Source of the DNA: Frigoribacterium sp. Leaf263
GTDB taxonomy: Bacteria > Actinomycetota > Actinomycetes > Actinomycetales > Microbacteriaceae
NCBI RefSeq assembly: GCF_001422285.1
Contig: NZ_LMMO01000004.1
Location: 727,094 to 791,093, forward strand
Length of the DNA stretch: 64,000 nt
Reading direction: 5' to 3'
Under the pieces are notes generated by a model. That model ran no database searches, had not been told where the DNA came from, and saw only the letters and a list, made by a program, of their open reading frames with translations. This document shows positions 41,381-49,517 of the stretch, piece after piece. The position numbers and the translations under genes were made by a program. Position 1 is the first letter of the stretch; every line of letters starts with the position of its first letter.

Positions 41381-42385
41381 TCAGCGCCCGGGAGCCGCCG
41401 TCGATGCGCGGCTGACGAACCCGGGTCGGAAGATGCGCCGGCGCGAGGCGTCGTCGAGCTCGTCGGCGGGGGTGTGCAGGGCGTCGACCGCGGCGGCGAC
41501 GATGGCGGCCTCGTCCCAGGCGAACGTGCTCAGCTGCGGCTCGACGAGCGGCGCCATCGCGCTGTCGTCGTAGCCGAGCACCGAGAGCTCCCGCGGCACC
41601 TCGAGGCCGACCCGGCGGGCGGCCGCGTAGGCGCCGAAGGCGATGGAGTCGCTGAGGCAGAGCAGCGCCGTCGGGCGCGCCGGCGAGCGCAGCAGCTGCT
41701 CGGTGGCCTCAGCCGCCTCCTCGACGGCGGCGGGGGTCGCCGTCACCGTGACGTCGAGTCCGAGCTCGGCCCCGAGCGAGGTGGCCAGCATCTCGGCGGG
41801 GCGGCCGGGCGTGGCGGGCATCGCGGGGGCGAGGACGCCGACCGACCGGTGTCCGAGGTCGGCGAGGTGCCGCAGCCCCGTGCCGACTCCGGTGGTGTTG
41901 TCGAAGAGCACGACCGGCGACTCGGGCCGGTGCGTCAGCGCGTCGCCGATCGAGACGACGCGGATCTCGTCGGGGACGTCGGCCCAGTACGCCGCCGACG
42001 GGTCGACGGGCAGGGCGACCACGGCCTCGACCTGTCGGCTGTTGAGGCCCGCGAGCACCGCCTCCTCGCGGGAGGGCGACGCGTCGACGTCGGCGATCGA
42101 CGCGTTGAGCGACAGGCCTCCGAGCGCGCGGCTGAGCATCACGGCGAGGTCCTGCTGCCAGAGGTCCCGGAGCGTGCCGACGATCACGACGTTGCTGCTC
42201 CGCCCGCCGGCCAGGGCACGGGCGACGGGGTCGACGGTGTACCCGAGCTCGGCGGCCACGCGGGCGACGCGCGCCTGCGTCTCGGACGAGCCCCGCAGAC
42301 CCCGGAGGGCGTACGACGTCGCCGCCTTCGACAGGCCGGCCGCGTCGGCGACGTCCTGGAGCGTGCGACGGCGGGGCTCCTTCAC
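41381..42385 (-). CDS. LacI-family repressor
   Basis: A 334-residue regulator. TLQDVADAAGLSKAATSYAL and VDPVARALAGGRSSNVV are the helix-turn-helix and hinge. A periplasmic-binding-protein-like sensor follows (DNTTGVGTGLRHLADLGHRS, CLSDSIAFGAYAAARRVGLE). TATGCT ends six bases before the GTG (leaderless). Two perfect GTGAACCGGTTCAC sites lie in front of the divergent amidohydrolase gene, so it most likely represses that gene and the cupin gene behind it. Confidence 0.9.
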   Translation of the reverse strand: MKEPRRRTLQDVADAAGLSKAATSYALRGLRGSSETQARVARVAAELGYTVDPVARALAGGRSSNVVIVGTLRDLWQQDLAVMLSRALGGLSLNASIADVDASPSREEAVLAGLNSRQVEAVVALPVDPSAAYWADVPDEIRVVSIGDALTHRPESPVVLFDNTTGVGTGLRHLADLGHRSVGVLAPAMPATPGRPAEMLATSLGAELGLDVTVTATPAAVEEAAEATEQLLRSPARPTALLCLSDSIAFGAYAAARRVGLEVPRELSVLGYDDSAMAPLVEPQLSTFAWDEAAIVAAAVDALHTPADELDDASRRRIFRPGFVSRASTAAPGR

Positions 42386-42455
42386 GCGCTCAGCATACGT
42401 CGCGGTGCGCGGCGGTCGGCATGATGCAGCGCGCAGCGGCCAGAGGTCCACCCCC

Positions 42456-42508
42456 TTGACACCGCGGGTGTGAACCGGTTCACTGGTCCCATGAGTGAAC
42501 CGGTTCAC
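42456..42508 (+). promoter_or_regulatory. Promoter and double LacI operator of the amidohydrolase-cupin operon
   Basis: -35 TTGACA (42456-42461), 17 bases, -10 TTCACT (42479-42484), then six bases to the ATG at 42491. The perfect palindrome GTGAACCGGTTCAC occurs at 42470-42483, over the -10, and again at 42495-42508, over codons 2-6. Their centres are 25 bases apart. This is a textbook repressor arrangement on a leaderless promoter. Confidence 0.82.
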
Positions 42509-43513
42509 AGTGACACGATCGCCGAGGAGGCGCGGGTCGACGACTCCGCGCCCGTCCCGGCGTCCGCCGCCCCGGCCGCCACCCCGCGCGTCGCCGCCGC
42601 CCGTCGCATCGCCGCCGGCCGCATCGACACCCATCAGCACGTCTGGCCCCCCGCGTTCGTCGCCGCGCTCCGCGACCGCGTCGCCCCGCCCCGCCTCGTC
42701 GACGACTGGACCCTGCTCACCGCGGGCGAGGCCCCGTACGCGGTCGATCCGGCCGCCCACGACGTCGAGCGCCGTCGCGCCCGCGAGATCGCCGAGGGCA
42801 AGGACTCCGTGCTCGTCTCGCTGTCGAGCCCGCTCGGCATCGAGCACCTGCCGGGGGCCGAGGCCCGCGAGCTGATCGACGTGTGGCACCGCTCCGCGCT
42901 CGAGCTGGGCGACCCGTTCCGCGTCTGGGCGGCCACCCCCGTGGTCGAGCACGACCTCGCGGGGCTCTCGGAGATCCTGCGCGACGACCGGGTGGTCGGG
43001 CTGCAGCTGCCGGCCACGTGCCTCCTCGATCCGGCCGCCGTGCAGCGGATGGCCCCCGTGCTCGACGTCGTCTCGGTCTCGGGCAAGCCCGTGATGGTGC
43101 ACCCCGGGCCGGCGCCCGCGGTGGCCGACACGCCCCCGTGGTGGCCGGCCGTCGTGCCCTACGTCAACCAGCTCCAGTCGGCCTGGTTCGCCTGGCATCA
43201 GGTCGGCCGCGACGCGCACCCGGCCCTCCGCATCGTCTTCGTCGCCCTCGCCGGGCTCGCCCCGCTGCACCACGAGCGGCTGGTCGCCCGTGGCGGGACG
43301 TTCGGCGCGGTCGACCCGAACGTCTTCTACGAGACGTCGTCGTACGACACGAGGGCGATCGACGCGATCGTCCGCGTCGTCGGCGTCGACCCCGTCGTCC
43401 ACGGCTCCGACCGCCCGTACGCGCAGCCGCGCGATCCCGGTCTCGGTCACGCCTTCACCCACGCCCACGTCTCCGCGAACCCCCGCGCCCTGCTGACAGG
43501 AGAACCCCGATGA
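42491..43513 (+). CDS. Amidohydrolase-2-family metal-dependent hydrolase
   Basis: A 340-residue TIM-barrel enzyme. RIDTHQHVWPPAF gives the HxH metal site near residue 45, KPVMVHPGPAP the second His, and DPVVHGSDRPYAQP the catalytic Asp. The family includes lactonases, decarboxylases and hydrolases of ring compounds; which one applies is unknown. It starts its operon and overlaps the cupin gene by four bases. The N-terminal extension AEEARVDDSAP is coded by one AGGAGGCGCG copy and is not conserved. Confidence 0.83.
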   Translation: MSEPVHSDTIAEEARVDDSAPVPASAAPAATPRVAAARRIAAGRIDTHQHVWPPAFVAALRDRVAPPRLVDDWTLLTAGEAPYAVDPAAHDVERRRAREIAEGKDSVLVSLSSPLGIEHLPGAEARELIDVWHRSALELGDPFRVWAATPVVEHDLAGLSEILRDDRVVGLQLPATCLLDPAAVQRMAPVLDVVSVSGKPVMVHPGPAPAVADTPPWWPAVVPYVNQLQSAWFAWHQVGRDAHPALRIVFVALAGLAPLHHERLVARGGTFGAVDPNVFYETSSYDTRAIDAIVRVVGVDPVVHGSDRPYAQPRDPGLGHAFTHAHVSANPRALLTGEPR

Positions 43514-44139
43514 CCCTCACCGCCCCCGGATCGACGACCGGCGCCTCCTCGGCCCCGCTGACCGCCGCCGACGTGCCCGCGCTGCCCGGCCGCGACCTCA
43601 CGCGCTCCGAGCTGAAGGCCTGGGTCGACGAGATGGCGACCCGCCCCGAGCTCTGGCGCCACCTCGTCAAGCACGGCGGCGGGCAGCGCCACTTCGCGTC
43701 GCTGTACCGCGACAGCGACATCGACGTCTGGCTGCTCTGCTGGGACACCACCGACGACACGGGCTGGCACGACCACGACATCTCGTCGGGCGCGGTCGCC
43801 GTCGTCGCGGGCGCCGTGAACGAGGCCAACCCGCGGATGGGCGGCGAGGCGGTCAGCCGCGTCGTCGAGGCCGGCCGGTCGTTCCACTTCGGGCCCGACC
43901 ACATCCACCGCATGGGCGGACACGTCGACGGCTCGGTGTCGATCCACGCCTACTCGCCGCCGTTGTGGCGGATGGGGCAGTACTCGATCGGCTCGAACGG
44001 CGTCATGCGCCGGCAGTCGGTCAGCTACGCGGACGAGCTCCGCCCGATGGACGACGTCAGCGTCATCGAGCAGTACCGCGACGAGCAGGCCGCCGCCGAC
44101 GCGCTGGCCGCCCGCGACTCGTCCGACATCGACTCCTGA
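43510..44139 (+). CDS. Cysteine-dioxygenase-family cupin (thiol dioxygenase-like)
   Basis: A 209-residue cupin. WHDHDISSGAVAVVAGAVNE holds the first two metal His residues and DHIHRMGGHVDGSVSIHAYS the third His and the C-terminal strand His-x-Tyr, as in cysteine dioxygenases. Those enzymes add O2 to a thiol to make a sulfinate. The substrate is unknown; in this catabolic region a sulfur-containing imidazole or a mercapto acid is a reasonable guess. It is coupled to the amidohydrolase gene (ATGA) with CAGGAGAA before it. Confidence 0.8.
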   Translation: MTLTAPGSTTGASSAPLTAADVPALPGRDLTRSELKAWVDEMATRPELWRHLVKHGGGQRHFASLYRDSDIDVWLLCWDTTDDTGWHDHDISSGAVAVVAGAVNEANPRMGGEAVSRVVEAGRSFHFGPDHIHRMGGHVDGSVSIHAYSPPLWRMGQYSIGSNGVMRRQSVSYADELRPMDDVSVIEQYRDEQAAADALAARDSSDIDS

Positions 44140-44233
44140 GGCGTCGGGCCCCGTGATCGGGCCCGAGCACTCAGGCGCGAGCGGCATCCGAGCGCCCTCC
44201 GTCGCGCGGGAGGACGATGTCGGACCGTTCGCC

Positions 44234-44269
44234 GGTCGGGGGCCCGGCATGCACGCCGGGCCCCCGACC
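44234..44269. terminator. Bidirectional hairpin terminator
   Basis: A perfect 15-base stem (GGTCGGGGGCCCGGC and complement) with a six-base loop lies between the convergent cupin and HAL-like genes, two bases from the latter's stop codon. Confidence 0.75.
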
Positions 44270-44271
44270 CC

Positions 44272-45795
44272 CTAGGCGGGGCAGTCCCGCAGCGCGGCGC
44301 CGAGCATCGGCAGCTCGGCTTCCATCCGGGCGATGTCCGCTCCGAGCGGCCGGTCGTCGGTCGACGGGTCGATCAGCTCGACCAGGCGCTCGAACACCGG
44401 CAGGAGGCGCGTCCCGGCCACGCGGTCGGGCGCCATCTGCAGCGCACGGACGGCCGCGAACAGCTCGACCGCGAGCACCGCGCCCGACGATCGCACCAGG
44501 CTCGTCAGCAGCCGCGTGCTCTGGATGGCGAAGCTCGCGTGCTCCTCGAGCCCGAGCGAGACGCTGATGCTGGCGCTGGTCACCGGCGTGGCGTCGATGC
44601 GCATGTGGGCGAGGGCGTCCTGCGCGACGTACTCGACGATCATCAGCCCCGAGCTCGTCGCGTTCCGCCGGGCGTCGGCCAGGAACGGCGGCAGTCCGGT
44701 CATGTCGGCCCGCATCAGCAGCCCGAGGCGACTCGTCGACAGGCTGAACACGGGCAGCAGGCCGGTGCGCGCCGCGTCGAGCGACCAGGCCAGCGTCGCC
44801 AGGTGGAACTGCCCGTGGTGCCGGACGCCGTCGACCACCACCAGGGGGTTCTCGGCCGGACCGCCGAGCTCGCGGTCGAGCGCGTCGAGCAGCACGCCGA
44901 GGGCGGTGCGGGCGGGCGCGTGCACCTGGGGTGAGGCCCTCAATCCGAACGGGTCCTGGAGGCGCGCCACCGGAAGAGGATCGCCCGTGACCGACTCGGT
45001 CAGCCACCGCAGCCGCGCCGCCTCGCGGACCTGGCCGGGATGCGGTCGAGCGGCGTGCACCTGGGCGTCGAAGGCCTCGGACGATCCTCGGAGGGCCCGG
45101 AAGCTGAGCGCCGCGACGACCGTCGCCGCGTCGAGCTGCCGCGCGGCGACGTCGGCCGCGAGCGCCGTCGTGGCGAGCGTCACGGCGCTCGAGCTCATGA
45201 AGGGCAGCGAGTCGGTCTCGGCGAAGTCGACCGGGGCGACGCCTCCGCTGCGCCACGGGAACTCGCCGATCAGGGTCAGGGCGACCTCGGCCAGCGCGGT
45301 CAGGTCGCCCGTACCGATGGATCCCGTCCGGTGCAGCGTGGGCAGCGAGTCGCTCCGCACCGCGGCCAGCAGGCCGTGCACGACGCCCGGGCTGATGCCG
45401 GACCCTCCGGCGAGCAGCTGGTTCAGGCGGACGACCAGCGCGGCCCTCGTGACGCGGTCGTCCTCGATCTCGCCGATGCCCGAGGCGTGGCTGCGCAGCA
45501 GACGTCGACCGTGGGCCGCCTGCTCGCGGTGCTCCTCCTCGGGGGTGAGCTCGACCGCGTCGTCGACGACCGAGATGCCGCGGTTGGCGCCGACGCCGGT
45601 GTTGGCCCCGTAGACGATGCCGGAGTCGCGCGCGGCCAGCAGCGTGCGGTGCGAGCGCTCGACCGTCTCGAGCGCGTGAGAGGGCACCGACACGCGGGCG
45701 CGCCGGTCGGCCAGGGCCACCAGATCGGCCACTCGCAGGGGAGTGCCGTCTAGGGTGACCGGGGGAAGGTCGTCGCTGGCGTGCATGTCGGTCAC
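44272..45795 (-). CDS. HAL-fold lyase without the MIO triad (copy 2), ergothionase-like candidate
   Basis: A 507-residue ammonia-lyase homologue, closer to true HAL than copy 1. It keeps the loop Tyr62 (VYGANTGVGANRG), RLQDPFGLRASPQVHAPA, HHGQFHLATLAWSLDAA and SLGLEEHASFAIQ. The MIO site GSVGASGDLAPLA reads GSIGTGDLTALA (158-169): the Ala-Ser-Gly triad is reduced to Thr-Gly, so MIO cannot form. MIO-independent HAL homologues that expel trimethylamine (ergothionase) are known as I recall. It is divergent from a quaternary-amine ABC importer. GTG 45795 follows AGGGAGG. Confidence 0.82.
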   Translation of the reverse strand: MTDMHASDDLPPVTLDGTPLRVADLVALADRRARVSVPSHALETVERSHRTLLAARDSGIVYGANTGVGANRGISVVDDAVELTPEEEHREQAAHGRRLLRSHASGIGEIEDDRVTRAALVVRLNQLLAGGSGISPGVVHGLLAAVRSDSLPTLHRTGSIGTGDLTALAEVALTLIGEFPWRSGGVAPVDFAETDSLPFMSSSAVTLATTALAADVAARQLDAATVVAALSFRALRGSSEAFDAQVHAARPHPGQVREAARLRWLTESVTGDPLPVARLQDPFGLRASPQVHAPARTALGVLLDALDRELGGPAENPLVVVDGVRHHGQFHLATLAWSLDAARTGLLPVFSLSTSRLGLLMRADMTGLPPFLADARRNATSSGLMIVEYVAQDALAHMRIDATPVTSASISVSLGLEEHASFAIQSTRLLTSLVRSSGAVLAVELFAAVRALQMAPDRVAGTRLLPVFERLVELIDPSTDDRPLGADIARMEAELPMLGAALRDCPA

Positions 45796-45840
45796 TGTGC
45801 CTCCCTCGTGTTTCGGTCTCGTAAACAGGCTGAGACGCGT

Positions 45841-45886
45841 ATTGACGAAGTATTCATCGCTTCCGCATGATGAATCAACTTATTCA
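45841..45886. promoter_or_regulatory. Shared divergent control region, HAL-like gene / ABC importer
   Basis: An AT-rich stretch with inverted half-sites: ATTCATC (45852-45858) faces GATGAAT (45869-45875), and TGAAT (45871-45875) faces ATTCA (45882-45886). On the plus strand TTGACG-18-CATGAT may drive the importer. On the minus strand TTGATT-18-AATACT may drive the HAL-like gene. The repeats overlap both. The RpiR protein at 35457 is a candidate binder; its own intergenic region also has ATTCACG. Confidence 0.5.
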
Positions 45887-45942
45887 CGAATCGCCGGGAG
45901 CGCCCTCCTCCGAGACCCGGCATCGCGACAGGAGAACGCCCC

Positions 45943-47001
45943 ATGATCACCTTCGACGGCGTCAGCAAGGTCTACCCCGACGGGACGGTGGCCGTCGACG
46001 GTCTCGATCTCGAACTGCCCACCGGCGAGCTGACCGTGTTCGTGGGTCCATCGGGCTGCGGCAAGACCACCTCGCTGCGGATGATCAACCGCATGGTGGA
46101 GCCCACGAAGGGGCGGGTCCTCATAGACGGGAAGGACGTCGCGACCGGCGACGCGGCGTCGCTCCGCCGCGGGATCGGCTACGTCATCCAGGCCGCCGGC
46201 CTGTTCCCGCACCGCACCATCGTCGAGAACATCATGACCGTGCCCGGCCTCGTCGGCACGAGCAAGAAGAAGGCGCGCTCCACGGCCGTGGAGCTCATGG
46301 AGCGCGTCGGACTCTCCGAGTCGATGGCCGACCGCTACCCCGTCCAGCTCTCCGGCGGTCAGCAGCAGCGCGTCGGCGTCGCCCGGGCGCTCGCCGCCGA
46401 TCCGCCCGTCATGATCATGGACGAGCCGTTCAGCGCCGTCGACCCCATCGTCCGCGAGGGGCTGCAGGCCGAGTTCCTCCGCCTGCAGCGTGATCTCGGC
46501 AAGACCATCGCGATGGTCACGCACGACATCGACGAGGCCATCAAGATGGGCGACCGCGTCGCCGTGTTCCGCGAGGGCGGTCACCTCGCCCAGTTCGCCA
46601 CTCCGCGCGAACTGCTCTCGAACCCCGCCGACGACTTCGTGGCCGGCTTCGTCGGCCGCGACCGCGGTTTCCGCAGCCTGTCGTTCGACTCCGCCGCCGG
46701 TCTCGAGGTCGAGCCGGTCGCCGTGGCCCAGGCCGGGCCCGAGCACCTGGTCCTCGACGACGCCGGTCGCCCCCTCGGCTGGTCGGGCCCCGGTCTCGGC
46801 TCGGACGCCGCGCCGACGCACCCCGGCGGCTGGTACACGACGAGCGACTCGCTCCGTCTCGTCACGGACCTCGCGATCACGTCGCCCGTCGGCATCGTCA
46901 TCCGGGTCGACGCCGACGGCGTGGCCGACGGCGTCATCCGGCACACCAGCCTGATGAAGCAGCTGGAGGCGCGCCGCCGTCGCGAGGTGGACGTCGCGTG
47001 A
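45943..47001 (+). CDS. OpuC/ProV-type quaternary amine ABC transporter, ATPase
   Basis: A 352-residue ATPase of the osmoprotectant/betaine importer family. GPSGCGKTTSLRMINRMVEP is Walker A with the OpuCA-type follow-on, QLSGGQQQRVGVARALA the signature, and PVMIMDEPFSAVDP Walker B. The C-terminal part (from ~240) is not a clear CBS pair. It starts a four-gene operon of ATPase, two permeases and binding protein, each overlapping the next by four bases. CAGGAGAAC precedes the ATG. Confidence 0.9.
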   Translation: MITFDGVSKVYPDGTVAVDGLDLELPTGELTVFVGPSGCGKTTSLRMINRMVEPTKGRVLIDGKDVATGDAASLRRGIGYVIQAAGLFPHRTIVENIMTVPGLVGTSKKKARSTAVELMERVGLSESMADRYPVQLSGGQQQRVGVARALAADPPVMIMDEPFSAVDPIVREGLQAEFLRLQRDLGKTIAMVTHDIDEAIKMGDRVAVFREGGHLAQFATPRELLSNPADDFVAGFVGRDRGFRSLSFDSAAGLEVEPVAVAQAGPEHLVLDDAGRPLGWSGPGLGSDAAPTHPGGWYTTSDSLRLVTDLAITSPVGIVIRVDADGVADGVIRHTSLMKQLEARRRREVDVA

Positions 47002-47651
47002 TCCAGTACCTCGAGAACAACGGGCCGGTCATCCAGGCCGCCCTGTCGCAGCACGTGTACCTCGCGCTGGTGCCCGTGCTGCTCGGCATCGTCGTGTCGC
47101 TGCCGATCGGCTACCTCGCCGTCCGGTTCAACTTCCTGTACCACCCGCTGCTCAACCTCAGCGGGATCCTCTACGCGGTCCCGTCGCTGGCGCTCATCGT
47201 GCTGGTGCCGTCGGTGCTCGGGATCCGCATCCTCGATCCGCTGAACATCATCGTCGCGCTGACCGTCTACACGGTCGCCCTGCTCGTGAGGGTCGTCGCC
47301 GACGGTCTCAAGTCGGTCGACCCGCTGGTCGCCGAGGCGGCCTCGGCGATGGGGTACCGGCGCCTGCGTCGTCTCGTCAGCGTCGAGCTCCCGATCGCTC
47401 TGCCGGTCATGCTGGCGGGCCTCCGGGTCGCGACCGTAGCCAACGTCAGCCTCGTCAGCGTCGGCGCCCTGATCGGCGTCGGCGGTCTCGGCACGCTCTT
47501 CACCCGCGGGCAGCAGCTCAACTACGCTCCGCCGATCATCGTCGGCATCGTGCTCTCGGTCGTGCTCGCCGCGATCCTCGACGGCATCATCGTGCTGATC
47601 CAGCGTCGGACGACGCCCTGGGTCCGCGCGGCGGGGAGGATCGCCTCGTGA
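46998..47651 (+). CDS. OpuC-type ABC transporter permease 1
   Basis: A 217-residue permease with five or six helices. SLPIGYLAVRFNFLYHPLLN and AVPSLALIVLVPSVLGIRIL are typical of the OpuCB/YehW family. The coupling loop is VAEAASAMGYRRLRRLVSVE. It forms the membrane pore with the second permease. GTG overlaps the ATPase stop. Confidence 0.9.
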   Translation: MIQYLENNGPVIQAALSQHVYLALVPVLLGIVVSLPIGYLAVRFNFLYHPLLNLSGILYAVPSLALIVLVPSVLGIRILDPLNIIVALTVYTVALLVRVVADGLKSVDPLVAEAASAMGYRRLRRLVSVELPIALPVMLAGLRVATVANVSLVSVGALIGVGGLGTLFTRGQQLNYAPPIIVGIVLSVVLAAILDGIIVLIQRRTTPWVRAAGRIAS

Positions 47652-48415
47652 ACGACGGTCTCCTCTCGTACCTGCTCGACGGGTCCAACTGGCAGTTCGG
47701 CGCGACCGGCTCCATCCCGTCGCTGATCCTCACGCACCTCTGGTACACGATCCAGGCGGTCGTCGTGGCCGCCGCCATCGCCCTTCCGCTCGGTCTCTAC
47801 ATCGGTCACACGGGCAAGCTCTCGTTCATCGCGATCAACGCGGCGAACGCCGGCCGCTCGCTGCCGACCCTGGGTCTGATCATCCTGCTGGTCGTGCTGA
47901 TGGGGCGCGGGTTCCTGCCCGTGCTGATCGCCCTGGTCATCCTGGCCATCCCGCCCATCCTCACGACGACCTACGCCGGCATCCGCGCCGTCGACCCGGC
48001 CGCGATCGACGCGGCCAAGGGCATGGGCATGCGCCCGATGCAGGTGCTCTTCAAGCTCGAGGTGCCGATGGCGCTGCCGCTCATCTCGAGCGGTCTGCGC
48101 AACGCGCTCCTCCAGGTCATCGCCACGTCGACCGTCGCCGCCTACGTCGGCATCGGCGGCCTCGGCCGTCTGCTCGTCGACGGCATCGCCCTGAACGCCT
48201 ACGAGCGCGTCGTCGCCGGCGCCGTCGTCGTGGCCGCGCTCGCCATCCTCGTCGACCTGATCGCCGCGGTCGTCCAGCGCTCCGTCATCTCGCCCGGCCT
48301 CACCGGCCGACGCGTCACCCGCCGTCCCACCAAGACAGTCCCCGCACCCTCCACCTCACCCGCCCCGACCGGACAGCCCGGTCCCGGCACCCGAACGAAA
48401 GCCCCCACATCATGA
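47648..48415 (+). CDS. OpuC-type ABC transporter permease 2
   Basis: A 255-residue permease. LPLGLYIGHTGKLSFIAINA, GRSLPTLGLIILLVVLMGRG and the coupling loop IDAAKGMGMRPMQVLFKLEV match the family. A Pro/Thr/Ser-rich tail of about 35 residues after the last helix is not conserved. GTG overlaps the previous stop and the stop overlaps the next start. Confidence 0.9.
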   Translation: MNDGLLSYLLDGSNWQFGATGSIPSLILTHLWYTIQAVVVAAAIALPLGLYIGHTGKLSFIAINAANAGRSLPTLGLIILLVVLMGRGFLPVLIALVILAIPPILTTTYAGIRAVDPAAIDAAKGMGMRPMQVLFKLEVPMALPLISSGLRNALLQVIATSTVAAYVGIGGLGRLLVDGIALNAYERVVAGAVVVAALAILVDLIAAVVQRSVISPGLTGRRVTRRPTKTVPAPSTSPAPTGQPGPGTRTKAPTS

Positions 48416-49338
48416 AGAAGAAGAACCTCCTCGGCGCCGTCGGCGTCATCGGCGTCGGCATGCTCGTGCTCGCCGGCTGCTCCGACCCCACCGAGTCGAC
48501 CGGCGGCTCGGCCTCCGGCGGCGACAGCGAGACGATCACCGTCGGCTCGGCGAACTTCCCCGAGAGCGAGCTGCTCGCCGAGATGTACGCGCAGGTGCTC
48601 GAGGCCAACGGCGTCGACGTGAAGCGCAGCTTCAACATCGGCGCCCGCGAGGTCTACCTCCAGGCTCTCGAAGACGGCTCGATCGACCTCCTGCCCGAGT
48701 ACAACGGAGCGCTGCTCGCCGCGCTGTCCGACGACGGGGCGCCCGAGGGCGTCACCTCGCCCGACGACGTCTACGACGCGCTGCAGGACGTCCTCCCCGA
48801 GGGCATCGTCTCGCTGCCGCAGTCCGAGGCGGAGGACAAGGACACCCTGAGCGTCACCAGCGAGACCGCCGACGAGTACGACCTCGAGACCATCGAGGAC
48901 CTCGAGCCGGTCGCCGACCAGCTCCGCATCGCCGCCGGTCCCGAGTTCGCCGAGCGCATCCAGGGCATCAAGGGCCTCGAGTCCGAGTACGGCCTCACCT
49001 TCAAGGAGTTCGTGCCCCTCGACGCCGGCGGCCCCCTCACCCTCGCCGCCCTGACCGACGGCGACGTCGAGGTCGCGAACATCTTCTCGACCGACTCGGC
49101 CATCGAGACGAACGACCTCGTCACCCTCGAGGATACCAAGCAGCTGTTCCTCTCGGAGAACATCCTCCCCATCGTCCGCGAGGACAAGAGCGACGGCACC
49201 GTCGAGGACGCCCTCAACTCGGTCTCCGAGGCGCTCACGACCGAGAACCTCACCGAGTACCTCGCCAAGGTCCAGGTCGACAAGCAGGACTCGGCGAGCG
49301 TCGCCAAGGAGTTCCTGACCGAGTACGACCTGCTCTAG
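48412..49338 (+). CDS. OpuC-type substrate-binding lipoprotein
   Basis: A 308-residue lipoprotein: MKKKNLLGAVGVIGVGMLVL then LAGC (Cys23). The mature domain starts ITVGSANFPESELLAEMYAQ and contains DLLPEYNGALLAAL and ANIFSTDSAIETNDLVTLED, as in OpuBC/ProX-like proteins that hold a quaternary ammonium group in a cage. EgtU-type ergothioneine receptors belong to the same superfamily. The ligand here is not determined; the neighbouring hut-like genes favour a methylated histidine. Confidence 0.88.
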   Translation: MKKKNLLGAVGVIGVGMLVLAGCSDPTESTGGSASGGDSETITVGSANFPESELLAEMYAQVLEANGVDVKRSFNIGAREVYLQALEDGSIDLLPEYNGALLAALSDDGAPEGVTSPDDVYDALQDVLPEGIVSLPQSEAEDKDTLSVTSETADEYDLETIEDLEPVADQLRIAAGPEFAERIQGIKGLESEYGLTFKEFVPLDAGGPLTLAALTDGDVEVANIFSTDSAIETNDLVTLEDTKQLFLSENILPIVREDKSDGTVEDALNSVSEALTTENLTEYLAKVQVDKQDSASVAKEFLTEYDLL

Positions 49339-49517
49339 GTCGTCCCGCCGGCGACCGGGCCTCCCGCCCGGTCGCCGGCACCACCGCACCACCGCGAGAC
49401 CCACAACCGAACAGCCCGACCGGTGCCCCTCAGCGGGCACGCGGCGCCTCGTCGCGCCCCGACGACCCCGTCGCCTCCTCCTGAACCGCAGATCGACCCC
49501 GAACGGAAGCACCACTC

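Noticed and set aside
44272..45795. Ordinary histidine ammonia-lyase (hutH)
   Set aside because: The Ala-Ser-Gly triad that forms the MIO cofactor is absent, so the plain hutH label would mislead.
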